A stretch of 64,000 bases of DNA from Ophiura sarsii (taxonomy: Eukaryota; Echinodermata; Ophiuroidea; Amphilepidida; Ophiuridae), in the NCBI GenBank assembly GCA_035610835.1, contig CM069447.1, forward strand, positions 43,559,893 to 43,623,892, read 5' to 3'. Under the pieces are notes generated by a model. That model had not been told where the DNA came from. It searched no databases and saw nothing but the letters and a program-made list of their open reading frames with translations. Of this stretch, positions 10,991 through 20,263 are shown piece after piece (within the stretch, counting starts at the first letter, position 1; the number at the start of each line of letters is the position of its first letter). A program made the position numbers and the translations under genes.

Positions 10991-12176
10991 AGTTCTTTAA
11001 AACACTTGGAAGTGACTGTAGTTGATTAAATGTCAATTTTATTAAATTTCATTACCATATTTGGAATCACCATGAGAAATGCGTTGAAATAAGTACAAAC
11101 ATGCCTAGTATTAGTTCAGTAATTCTTGAGGTAGACCTTGAAAGTTGGGAAAGGTTTCTGACAGATCTGTTTTGTATATGGTAAAACTAATAGCTGCGTG
11201 GAAAGTGTTAAGGTGGAATTGGCAAAGTAGGCCAATGGGGACAAGTTTTGTGAAAACATTGTCCTGTCAAGGTTAGTTCAAATATAAACAATACTATCAT
11301 TTTCTTGGTAAAGATAAGGCACCAGTGGCGTAGTGATCGCGGGTATTTTACTGTTGTAAAAACAGTCCATGGTTTTGTATTTTGACTCCCTCCCCTGAAA
11401 GGACGCCCCATCAGGAGGCACTTAACCACGTCCCATAGTGCCGTTGGGACAAATATCGACCGGCGCAATGTTACTTCGAAAAGTTCGAGATTGACAATCA
11501 ATGGCAGAAAGATTTAGCTGTGACAGGAGGAAGGAAACGGAATTTGTTGTTTCCAATGTTTCAGGGGAAGTGCTTTTCCTAGATTTGATGTAATCATGGC
11601 CCAATTTTTGGCGTAATCATGGCCCAATTCGCATATTCATACTAAATTTAGTTACTGTAAAAAGTCCATGCTTTCACAATTTTGAGCTGGCAGACCGGAT
11701 TGTATTGCGGCATGTTACTTCAAAAAGTTTGAGATTGAAAATCACCGGCAGAAAGATCTAGCAACTGTGACAGGAAGAAGGAAACAACGGAATGGAAGTG
11801 TGTTGCTTCCTGTTATTTCAGGCGAAGTGCTAACCGACCTAGATTTGACGTGTGGGAGTTACATTTGGCGAATCATGTAGCCAGGGCCCAATTTGCATAT
11901 AATGAATTACTTCATTTGCATTAGGCTTTATCGAAATACAAAGACCGGAAAAACTTCAGGTTACTAGCACATTGAGGAATATTCGGCTTACTGATAACAT
12001 CCATCGACTAAAAAAATAAGTGACTTTATCACACAGTGGATGCAATATACTACCAACTTGCATAATTCACGTGCTTCATGTTCAGTTATCACTAGAGCTA
12101 CCAAGCATGCTGAATGCACCAAAAGTACTATAACATGATACAGCTGTATCACGTATATCACGCATTTCAAAAGTAA
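10991..12176. other. 5' flank of GPCR copy 2, no gene seen
   Basis: From about 11640 (CTAAATTTAGTTACTGTAAA) the sequence aligns with the flank of GPCR copy 5 from about 28613. CACTTTATCACACAGTGGATGC-type sequence shared with other receptor flanks lies near 12030. No coding signature was seen. Confidence 0.45.
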
Positions 12177-12185
12177 TTAAAAGGG
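12177..12185 (+). promoter_or_regulatory. Diverged TATA-like box of GPCR copy 2
   Basis: TTAAAAGGG, followed by AACACCAACTTGG, occupies the position of TATAAAAAGG before copies 1 and 7. Support is positional homology only. Confidence 0.3.
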
Positions 12186-12230
12186 AACACCAACTTGGAG
12201 CAACAAAGATTATTGTGTTTTTCATAATCT

Positions 12231-12288
12231 GTGGTGCAATTGCTATCCGTGAATCATCATAATTATTCACGGATAGCAATTGCACCAC
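12231..12288. repeat. Perfect 24-bp inverted repeat in the GPCR copy 2 leader
   Basis: The left arm 12231-12254 (contains GCAATTGCTATCCGTGAAT) is exactly complementary to 12265-12288, with a 10-base spacer. Other copies have only the left-arm sequence at this place (for example near 29192), so the right arm is an added inverted copy. Confidence 0.8.
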
Positions 12289-12398
12289 CGTATAGGTTCT
12301 TACTAGGAAACGACCCATAGAGTTCCACCTGAATCAGAGTATATCATATCAACGGACCAAACTTTTGTGTATCCTTAACAACTACATCAAATTCATTC

Positions 12399-13400
12399 AT
12401 GACATTCGAGAACAATATGGTGACCGATCAGAATGCAAACACTACGAGTGTATATGGTTTTCATGATGAGCGGCAACGAATTCTCGAGGCGGTTCTCAAT
12501 GTCATAGTCGTCTTGATGGGACTATTTGGTAACTCATTAGTTGTATTATCAGTGCTACTATCCCGCAAACTGCGATCGCCAACCAACGTATTTGTAGTTA
12601 ATCTGAGCGTTGTGGATCTTGTGACCTGCCTCGCTGCTACTGGTCACATTGTCGCGCTTTCGAGTCTTGAAGGTTGGCCATTAGATGACTGGGTATGCAA
12701 CGCCTCAGCGGAGGCAATATATGTCGCAATATATGTCGGCTGTAGTATATCAACTCTAGCCTCCATTGCAATCAATAGACTCGTCTTAATCACAAGACCA
12801 CTCCGTATCTACCAGAAAATATTTTAAAACTAAAGTCCTACGTACCTGGATCACTCCTCTTTGGATATATCCGCTCATTATAAGTATCGTCCCCCGTCTG
12901 GTAGGCCTCGGCGCACTAGGGTACTACGAGCGATTCCATGTTTGCAGCAGTGTGTCCGCAAATATGTATTCTGATGAATACGATTTGATCCTGATCTTGG
13001 CTTTCCCATACAGCTTGTTATTATCATAGTTGCCTATATTTGGATCTTTATTCATGTCAAACGTGTAACGACCAGATTAACCGAAGAAATAACACTGACG
13101 ATCACCAAGAACATGTTCTACGTTGTATTTGCTTATATAGTATGCCTAACGCCGTTCGTTTGCTGTATTATTCCAGAATCGAAAACGAGCGTCGATTTAC
13201 TTCCCTACGCTGCGGTGCTATTATTCTTCAATTCTTGCATAAATCCATTGTTATATGCCACCAAACATCCTGGTTTTAAGAAGATGTTTAGTCTTATCGT
13301 ACGATGCCGGTGGCACAAGATACCGGAGCCGTCGGATACGCTACGTGCATTGAGACAGCGAGGAATGTGTAACGCTCCGGAGAGTGACGTTGAAAAATGA
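12399..13400 (+). pseudogene. Class A GPCR, copy 2 (broken)
   Basis: Reads from MTFENNMVTDQ through TM1 (GNSLVVLSVLL), TM2 (LSVVDLV), GWPLDDWVC, and TM3 with NRL in the DRY position. After YQKIF a one-base insertion creates a stop (12825-12827). A four-base loss near 13005 returns the sequence to the original frame, which then runs open from TM6 (CLTPFVCC) and TM7 (NPLLY) to NAPESDVEK at 13400. The pair of indels leaves the loop 2/TM4/TM5 stretch out of frame. The upstream MDNITT start present in copies 1, 3 and 7 is absent here. Compared with intact copies (about 330-342 residues) the length is normal. Confidence 0.85.
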
Positions 13401-13560
13401 CACATTTTAATTTCACAACGGTAGCCTAACATTTAATAATCTATTAAATTATTAGCGGTCATGTTGAAAGCGCCCACAATGTTTAATTGTAATTATTACT
13501 ATATGTCTGCACTCTTGAAAATTGTAACTGAATTTGGTTCCACCATCTTCCACAAAAGAA

Positions 13561-14480
13561 CACTGAAAACCCAAACTGGTCAGCCTGACTAACTTAAAGC
13601 TAGTCCAGATGGTGGCCATCTTGACTAGCTTTCGCTTTAAGTTTAATAGTTGCTGACTAGCTTGATGTTAGTCCGTCCTAAGCTAGACTAGTTTAGGCTA
13701 GTCGCTTAAGTTAGTCCAGACGGTGCCTTGACTAATCTTGACTAGCTTTAGCCTATTCCAGCATTGCTGGACTAGCTTTACGTAAGTGTGTGTTTTTTAC
13801 GTAAGTTGCTCGACTAGCTTTTATTCTTTGACCATTACCTCGTAGTAATGGTTGTATGTAATATTAGCAGAATATGATATCAGGGCTGTTTATTTCCGAT
13901 AAATGTAATTTTGCGATGGACAGAGAATATCAATCAATGAATCGGAGTGAATGATTAATTTATTCTTGTTTAAATTTCATCACTCGGTGAGTGAGTGACA
14001 TGAGAATTGGATTAAATCACTCTCTATAGAGTGATTTTCCACTCTTTTAGAGTGAAAATAATTTCACTCCTGTGCTAGAGTATTTTTGTTCTCACTTTTT
14101 TACATTTAGAGAGTATAATAGTCAACATGAAGAAGATTTAAACAATTGAGTGGGGTTAGTGAAAAGTCCACCTGTATTATATAAAAATTAAAGCTGACAT
14201 AAAGAACATTAAATTGCGTCTCGGTGCCTTGACTAACGTTAATCTAGTCCAGAATGCGAATAGCCTAAACTAGTCCAGCTTAGGACGGACTCACATCAAG
14301 CTAGTCGAGCGGATGCTCCAGCTTGACTAACATAAGCTAATCCAGCCACAGACTAGTCCAGCAGAACAAATCAAGCTACTCAGACTGAGCCGGACTAACC
14401 TTAAGCTAGTCAAGTCGGCCATAACCTATCCAGCAGGCTTGACTAGCCTGCTGGACTAGTTTAACCTATCCAGCAGGCTT
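13561..14480. mobile_element. GACTAG-array element inserted in a GPCR 3' flank
   Basis: Starts CACTGAAAACC, matching the inverted right end of the element at 1-1334. Two arrays of GACTAG-type motifs, 13576-13815 and 14222-14480, are largely inverted copies of each other (for example TTAGTCCGTCCTAAGCTAG against CTAGCTTAGGACGGACT). The 13820-14220 core is AT-rich with no gene. The left neighbour (CCACAAAAGAA) and right neighbour (GTCTCATTTAATAGCTCA) adjoin in the uninterrupted flank of fragment 8 near 48795, defining the insertion. Confidence 0.65.
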
Positions 14481-15235
14481 GTCTCATTTAATAGCTCATA
14501 TCGGTTTTTGTTAAATAAGTTGCCATTTTATCGATTTGGCAGCCATCTTGACAACGCAAAAGACCCATAATATATTTTTGTGATCCAGTAAATAAGAACC
14601 AGACATCACTAGGCGATAACCCGACCGACATAAAAAAATTAATACGAACATTTTCACCTCATTTCTTTGACCCGGCTCGGCAAAATGTTACCAATCAGGC
14701 TTGTCGTCACTGAGCTTTTGAACTAAAATGTTATTAAGAAAACATTCCTTAAGCCATCTTATTGATGCGTGACCTACCCCGATCCCCCACTTTCCCCGCA
14801 TATGGTCTTGATCGTGTATGTCTGTGATAATATAGGCGAGCCCCTTTTTGTAATTGTTTCGAATACTAATTCTCTAATATTCACCATTTGAATCACGTTA
14901 GTGTCATATTCGGGTGGAGGGGGTGGCATTCATATGTTAAAATGAATACAGGTGTAATAGATTGTCGCTTCCGAATTCTAGTGTATTTGGTGACAGAGAA
15001 TGTACAAAAAATTGGGACTAAAGCGCTCAGCATACTCCACAACGCTCGAACACTTTGCGCTCCCACACATGCGTAGTAGCTCCGTTACAACAAAATGACT
15101 CAGTCTGATTGGAAAACGGACGTCAACGCTTGCGCTCAGCGTTGGAGTGTTGTTGAGTATGCTGAGCCCTTTACCGTGGGTGCTGGGCATTCGGAATGGC
15201 CTTTAACAAGTGAAAGAAGATTTTCCTGTGAACGA
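14481..15235. repeat. Dispersed flank repeat, no gene
   Basis: 14519-14760 (TTGGCAGCCATCTTGACAAC, AACCAGACATCACTAGGCGA) recurs at 47726-47870 and 48833-49320, part of the same receptor-cluster flanks. The rest (14760-15235) has only short open frames with no recognisable product. Confidence 0.5.
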
Positions 15236-16610
15236 TTTGCATTTCCAGTGACAATTTTTGCAACATTTTTAAGATTATATGTGACGAACTGAAGATAACC
15301 CAATTGTTACACTATCAACGGCAGAAAATAGACAACTGCGAATATAGTTTAATTGATTGAGAACATGCATGCATGGGCTCTGAAAAGAGATGCTGATTTT
15401 AGCTTGTACATGTACATACTTTGTATTATCTATTTACTTATGTTAATAAAGGCAAGTCTAATCTGGCTCAAACGTCGTGTCTTTTTTCCCCTCTGATGTT
15501 TCCTGTATTTGTCACGTCACAGTTTAGGTTTGTGATTTCACATGCTTATTCTACGGATTGTTACGGTCGAGCCTGTTGACTGCTCTCGGTAAGTGAATGA
15601 ACAACCATGAAAAAACGCAAACAAATTGAGTCTATACCTTTTTCGTTTTTTAGAATCTTAGATCAAGAGCACCGCAGCTTACGATATCGTCTGATATTTT
15701 CACTAGAGAAGTTAGTCAAGCCCCAGTCATGTGCCCACTTTTACTAGGGCGGTCACGTGACACTGCTAAATATTATCATCGGATCATTACATAAAGGTAT
15801 ATATTTTTAATTTTCTTATGAAATCAATGGTATCTAGTCTTACGTTTCATACTGCTACTACGTATAGAGAACACTATTGAGATGCCGCGTTAACGTATCA
15901 GTTGCTGGAATGGTTACCCTATGAAGCAAATCATCCAATATCTATTAATGATTGGGGGGGGGGGGGGGGGGGGGGGTTAAAACAACTTTTAGTTTATTCA
16001 CTTTTCGAGTAGTGCAAGTTTCTGCCAAGACTAAAGATATATCATAGTTTTAATTGTGAGTAGGTATTTATCTACTTCTACAGCTAGAGAGTAGATTTAG
16101 GGATTTTGTTGACGTTTCGTTGATCGGGAAACCTAGCGTTTGAATCTATTTAGGCCGTAAACAATTCGCGAACGGAAATAAAATTGCTCTATGTAATGCT
16201 GTAAGACATGAATTAATCCACGGACAGTCTGTCTCTGCTTGTACCAATATCCTGTAACAACCATGCTCTGTTGTCACATACAATACGAATTTTAATGAAT
16301 ATATCTATTTAATTAAAGGAAATCAGTGCCATGGAACTTCAGCGCTCAGAATATATATATATCAATTTAAATTATTCAGACCACATCCGTAGGTTAAAGT
16401 TTGTAAAAGTGTCGGCTCAAGACAAATCGGCTGTAGAAGCTCAAGACAAATCGGCTTTAGAATGAAAATAAAATCCCCCTGTATGGACGTCGCCATATTG
16501 ATCGAAGCTGTGACGAAACAGTTACGAGATTTCCACATCTCTGATGTTTTTGATTTACGCATTGAATTCCAGCGTGATTACGTGCAGCTATAGTAAGCGT
16601 CATTATGCTA
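15236..16610. repeat. Duplicated flank block of the GPCR cluster
   Basis: Aligns with 32448-33600 (GCATTTCCAGTGACAATTTT, AGCTTGTACATGTACATACT, GCTTATTCTACGGAT) and with 41430-41666 plus 43055-43680. It includes a run of 23 G at 15954-15976, at the same place as the G tract at 33196-33230. No gene. The shared block shows that duplication units are several kilobases long. Confidence 0.65.
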
Positions 16611-17586
16611 TGGACAATTTTTTTTAATGCGTGCGTAAGTGCATACGACGTACTCGTGTACGTGCGTAATCATGGAAGTGCATACCGGACGCTTTAAAAA
16701 AATCAACAGCGCGTCATGATTGGTCCATCGTGAAATCGTCTCAAACATGCATGCCTAGTTGTTCGCGCAATTCAAGCATTTGGACGCAGCTCCCCGAGCA
16801 ACAACAAAACAAGCTCGCGTGAAGTAGCCTGAATTTCGTCCATATAATTATGATAGTGACTGTACCTGCTCGTGACTCACCAATAGCCCTAACTGTGGCC
16901 AAGTGACCCTCTGAACCTTGGTAGCAGACTCCTTCCTCCCAAATACCCCTAAACTATGACCATATGACCATCTGAAGCTCTGAAGTTAGGGAGTAGATCT
17001 GGGTTTTTTTGTGGATGTTTCGGTGATCGGGAAACATTGGGTTTGAATCTATTTAGGTCGTAAACAATTCCCGGAACCTTACATGAAATATTATTGTTAA
17101 TTTATAGCATAGTTTAATGACTATAGGACGATGAATTCTTCAAAATGGAACGGAAATACATAGCCAAAATATAATGTTTATTGGATTTTGAACGGCCGTT
17201 ACGGTCGTTTAATCGAGGTTAATGGAGTATAATAATCAACAAATACCACATTCAGACTACTGTTATGAATAAACAACGGAATGCGCTAATTGTTTCCTCA
17301 TATGTATAATTCAAGCGAATTGCGACCCTGGGATTTGATGTTTCAGAGTAACTGGTACATTGACGAATCATAGGCAATCAGGGCCCAATTGCATACAGAT
17401 TACATCAGTTTAATTATCGACAGACAAAGATATGGAACACTTCTTCAAGGGTTACCAGCACCGTTTATTAATATTCGGCTCTGAACTAAAAATCATACGT
17501 AACTTTATCACACTGTGGATGCAATATATTCTGGAAACCTGAATCAGATACCATATCTACGGACCAAACTTTACGTCGAATTTCAA
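16611..17586. other. 5' flank of GPCR copy 3
   Basis: About 16940-17520 aligns with the flank of copy 6 (39060-39680). About 240 bases that carry the TATA-like box and leader in copies 1 and 7 are missing at about 17530: GATGCAATATATT runs straight into CTGGAAACCTGAATCAG. Confidence 0.55.
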
Positions 17587-18615
17587 ATGGATAATATCAC
17601 AACCACATCCAATTCATTCATGACATTCGAAAACAATATGGCGACTGATCAGGATGCAAATACTACGAGTGAGTATGGTTTTCACGATGAGCGGCAAAGA
17701 ATATTCGTGGCGGTTCTCTTTGTCATAGTCACCTTGATCGGACTATTTGGTAACTCACTAGTTGTATTATCAGTGCTGCTGTCGCGCAAACTGCGGTCGC
17801 CCACTAACGTATTTGTAGTTAATCTCAGCGTTGCGGATCTTGTGACCTGCCTCGCCGCTACTGGACACATTATCGCGCTTTCGAGTCTTGAAGGTTGGCC
17901 ATTACCTGACTGGGTCTGCAGCGCCGCCGCGGGGGCAAATTACGTCGCAACCTGCTGTAGTATATTAACTCTAGCCTCTATTGCAATCAATAGACTCGTC
18001 TTAATCACAAGACCAGTCCGGATGTACCAGAAGATATTTTCTACTAAGGTCCTATGTGCCTGGATCGCTGTACTTTGGATAGGGCCGTTTATTGTAATCA
18101 TCGTCCCCCCTCTGGTAGGCTTCGGCGCACTAGGGTACAACGAGCGATTCCATTTTTGCGGCAGTGTGTCCGCAAATAAGTATTCTGATGAATACGATTT
18201 GATCCTTACCTTTGCCGCCTATCCCATACAACTTGGAATCATCATAGTTGCTTATATTTGGATTTTTATTCATGTCAAACGTGTAACGACCAAATTAACC
18301 GAAGATATGACACTGACGATCACCAAGAACATGTTTTATGTTGTAGTTGCTTATATAGTATGCCTCACGCCGTTCTTTTGTTGTCTTAGTGTTGCAGAAT
18401 CAAATACGACCGTCAATTTACTTCCCTACGCTGCGGTGCTGTTATATTTCAATTCTTGCATTAATCCTCTGTTATATGCCACCAAACATCCTGGTTTTAA
18501 GAAGATGTTTAGTCTTATCGTACGATGTCGGTGGCACGAGATACCGGAGCCGTCGGATACGCTAGGTGTTTTGAGACAGAGAGGACTGTGTAACGCTCCG
18601 GAGAGTGACGTCTAA
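17587..18615 (+). CDS. Class A (rhodopsin-like) GPCR, copy 3, intact
   Basis: A 342-residue single-exon receptor at the plasma membrane. The N-terminus has N-glycosylation sites at N3 and N25. TM1 is about 39-64 (GN at 55-56), TM2 about 74-98 (D84 of LSVADL), and loop 1 W104/W109 with C111 can pair with loop 2 C191. TM3 carries NRL (135-137) instead of DRY. TM4 is about 155-175, TM5 about 205-230 (P213), TM6 about 247-268 with CLTP (259-262) replacing CWxP, and TM7 about 277-298 with NPLLY (293-297). Then come a basic helix-8 region and a tail ending NAPESDV, a class I PDZ-ligand type end. I chose the ATG at 17587 because copies 1 and 7 have the same MDNITT start; an in-frame ATG at 17515 would add 24 residues. 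Ligand is unknown; a melatonin/orphan-receptor-like or chemoreceptor role is inference. The presumptive promoter segment is missing upstream. Confidence 0.9.
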   Translation: MDNITTTSNSFMTFENNMATDQDANTTSEYGFHDERQRIFVAVLFVIVTLIGLFGNSLVVLSVLLSRKLRSPTNVFVVNLSVADLVTCLAATGHIIALSSLEGWPLPDWVCSAAAGANYVATCCSILTLASIAINRLVLITRPVRMYQKIFSTKVLCAWIAVLWIGPFIVIIVPPLVGFGALGYNERFHFCGSVSANKYSDEYDLILTFAAYPIQLGIIIVAYIWIFIHVKRVTTKLTEDMTLTITKNMFYVVVAYIVCLTPFFCCLSVAESNTTVNLLPYAAVLLYFNSCINPLLYATKHPGFKKMFSLIVRCRWHEIPEPSDTLGVLRQRGLCNAPESDV

Positions 18616-18697
18616 AAATAACCCTTTTTAATTTCAATACAGTAGCCTAACCAGTGAATAATCTATTAATGCTCTATAAATGATTAGGCTGAGTTAT

Positions 18698-19069
18698 TTA
18701 AAAGTATATTATGTGATCTTTCCAGGGAACGCCCTCAACATCGAAAAAAAAATTGAAAGCAGAATTTCTTGCAGATTTACATTTCTGATCATAAATCGTA
18801 CATACATTCCAAGTTACAGGGCGATACGATGCCTAATTACTTCAAAATCATGGTTTTAGAGTGAAAATAAACAGTCGACAGTTTATATTTTCACTCTTAA
18901 TTCACTCTAAAACCATGATTTTGAGGTAATTAGGAATTGTATCGCTCTATAACTTGGAACGTATGTACGATTTATGATCTGAAATGTAAATCTGCAAGAA
19001 AATCTACTTTCTAACAAAAATCATGAATAGAGGGCGCTCTCTGCAAAAGATCACATAATATGCCTTTAA
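18698..19069. mobile_element. Foldback MITE with TTAA ends (372 bp)
   Basis: Two arms of about 180 bases are inverted copies (TATTATGTGATCTTT outside, TTGCAGATTTACATTTC and AAATCGTACATAC inside, TAAAACCATGATTTT near the hinge). The outer ends are TTAAAAG and CCTTTAA, compatible with a TTAA target. No coding capacity. It lies about 80 bases past the stop of the intact receptor and could form a hairpin in its 3' UTR. Confidence 0.7.
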
Positions 19070-19074
19070 TCTTC

Positions 19075-19570
19075 TAATAACGCTAATAGCGCGCTGCACA
19101 TACTACACTTAGGTTTTGTCGTTAGCGTCCATCCCGCTTATGGACGATAATAGCGCGCTAAACCTTCTACACTAAAGTTTTGTCGTTAGCGTCCATCCCG
19201 CCAATGGACGCTAATTAGCGCTATTAGCGCTAATAGCGCTAATAGCGCGCTACACCTTCTACACTAAGGTTTTGTCGTTAGCGTCCATCCCGCTAATGGA
19301 CGCTAATTAGCGCTATTAGCGCGCTACACCTTCTACACTTAGGTTTTGTCGTTAGCGTACATCCCGCTAATAGACGCTAATTAGCGCTGGCGCTAATAAC
19401 GCTAATAGCGCGCTACACCTACTACACTTAGGTTTTGTCGTTAGTAACTCGGTGGCGATAGCGCAATTAGCGCGGTTTGTCACTAGCGGTGCTATTAACG
19501 CTCATTTCCATAGACCCTAACGCTAATTAAGTGCTAATAGCGTCGTTAGCAAAAGGGCGCTAACTCGCTA
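19075..19570. repeat. GCGCTAATTAGCGC satellite
   Basis: An irregular tandem array with spacings of about 60-90 bases. Each unit carries AGGTTTTGTCGTTAGCGTCC-like sequence, then CCCGCTAATGGACGCTAATT, and palindromes of GCGCTAATTAGCGC or GCGCTATTAGCGC type. Landmarks are near 19111, 19174, 19266, 19342 and 19430. The last part degenerates. No gene. Confidence 0.75.
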
Positions 19571-19593
19571 ATAAGCCAATATCGCGCCTTCCT

Positions 19594-19737
19594 CAACTTG
19601 CAACCTTATGTACATTAGTGTAGATCAACTCTAGCCTCTATTGCAATCATATGTACCAACAGATATTCTACTATCTATATGCCTGGATCGCTGTACTTTG
19701 GATATGGCCGTTCGTTGTAAATATCGCCCCTCCTCGT
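19594..19737 (+). pseudogene. Class A GPCR fragment 4 (TM3-TM4)
   Basis: Aligns with copy 7 from the CAACTTGCAACCTTATG stretch (TM3) through CTCTATTGCAATC. About 36 bases covering the ERL/second loop are lost, and it resumes through TATGCCTGGATCGCTGTACT to AATATCGCCCCTCCT (TM4). It is bounded by the satellite on the left and a simple repeat on the right. No function is possible. Confidence 0.75.
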
Positions 19738-19842
19738 GTGTTACTTTTTTTTCGAGTTTCGAGTTCCGAGTTACTATTTCGAGTTCGAGTTACTTCTTTC
19801 GAGTTTCGAGTTACTTTTTTCGAGTTTCGAGTTACTTTAAGC
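19738..19842. repeat. TTTCGAGTTACT simple repeat
   Basis: Tandem TTTCGAGT/TACTTT motifs, abutting the receptor fragment. No coding meaning. Confidence 0.7.
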
Positions 19843-19897
19843 ACTAGTATTACAAAGAAAAATGTTGCCACCTTTGTCTTTAGTTATAAAGTATATC

Positions 19898-20263
19898 TTA
19901 AAGGTAGATGACCCGATCACATTTCCAATTTTCAACTTGAAGTTTTCTATTCTACATGAAAGGTCATCCTTAAAAATGTCGTGTTCCAAAGTTTGAGTTG
20001 CATAGCTCTAATGGTTCTTATTTTAGACGCACAAGATGCTGTGAACTGTACCCATTGAGTTGTACACAAACTATATCGGTGGTATACCACCATTCGCGGT
20101 AATTCGACGTTATTTCATCGATTTCTCCGTAATTATACCGATTTAGGCCATCAAATTTCAGTATGATGATGAGAAAAATACGAGCTTTCATATGATATGA
20201 AAATCTCCGTATGTTTGAAATAATTCGGTGTTACGAAAATGTGATCGGGTCATCTACCTTTAA
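19898..20263. mobile_element. MITE with TTAA ends (366 bp)
   Basis: Inverted termini TTAAAGGTAGATGACCCGAT at the left and its complement ATCGGGTCATCTACCTTTAA at the right, about 27 bases in all. TTAA at both ends suggests a piggyBac-type target. No open frame. A TTAAAG/CTTTAA end type is shared with 18698-19069, though interiors differ. Confidence 0.75.

Noticed and set aside
17515..17586. 24-residue N-terminal extension of GPCR copy 3
   Set aside because: The upstream ATG lies in flank sequence that is noncoding in the paralogs; MDNITT at 17587 matches the start of copies 1 and 7.
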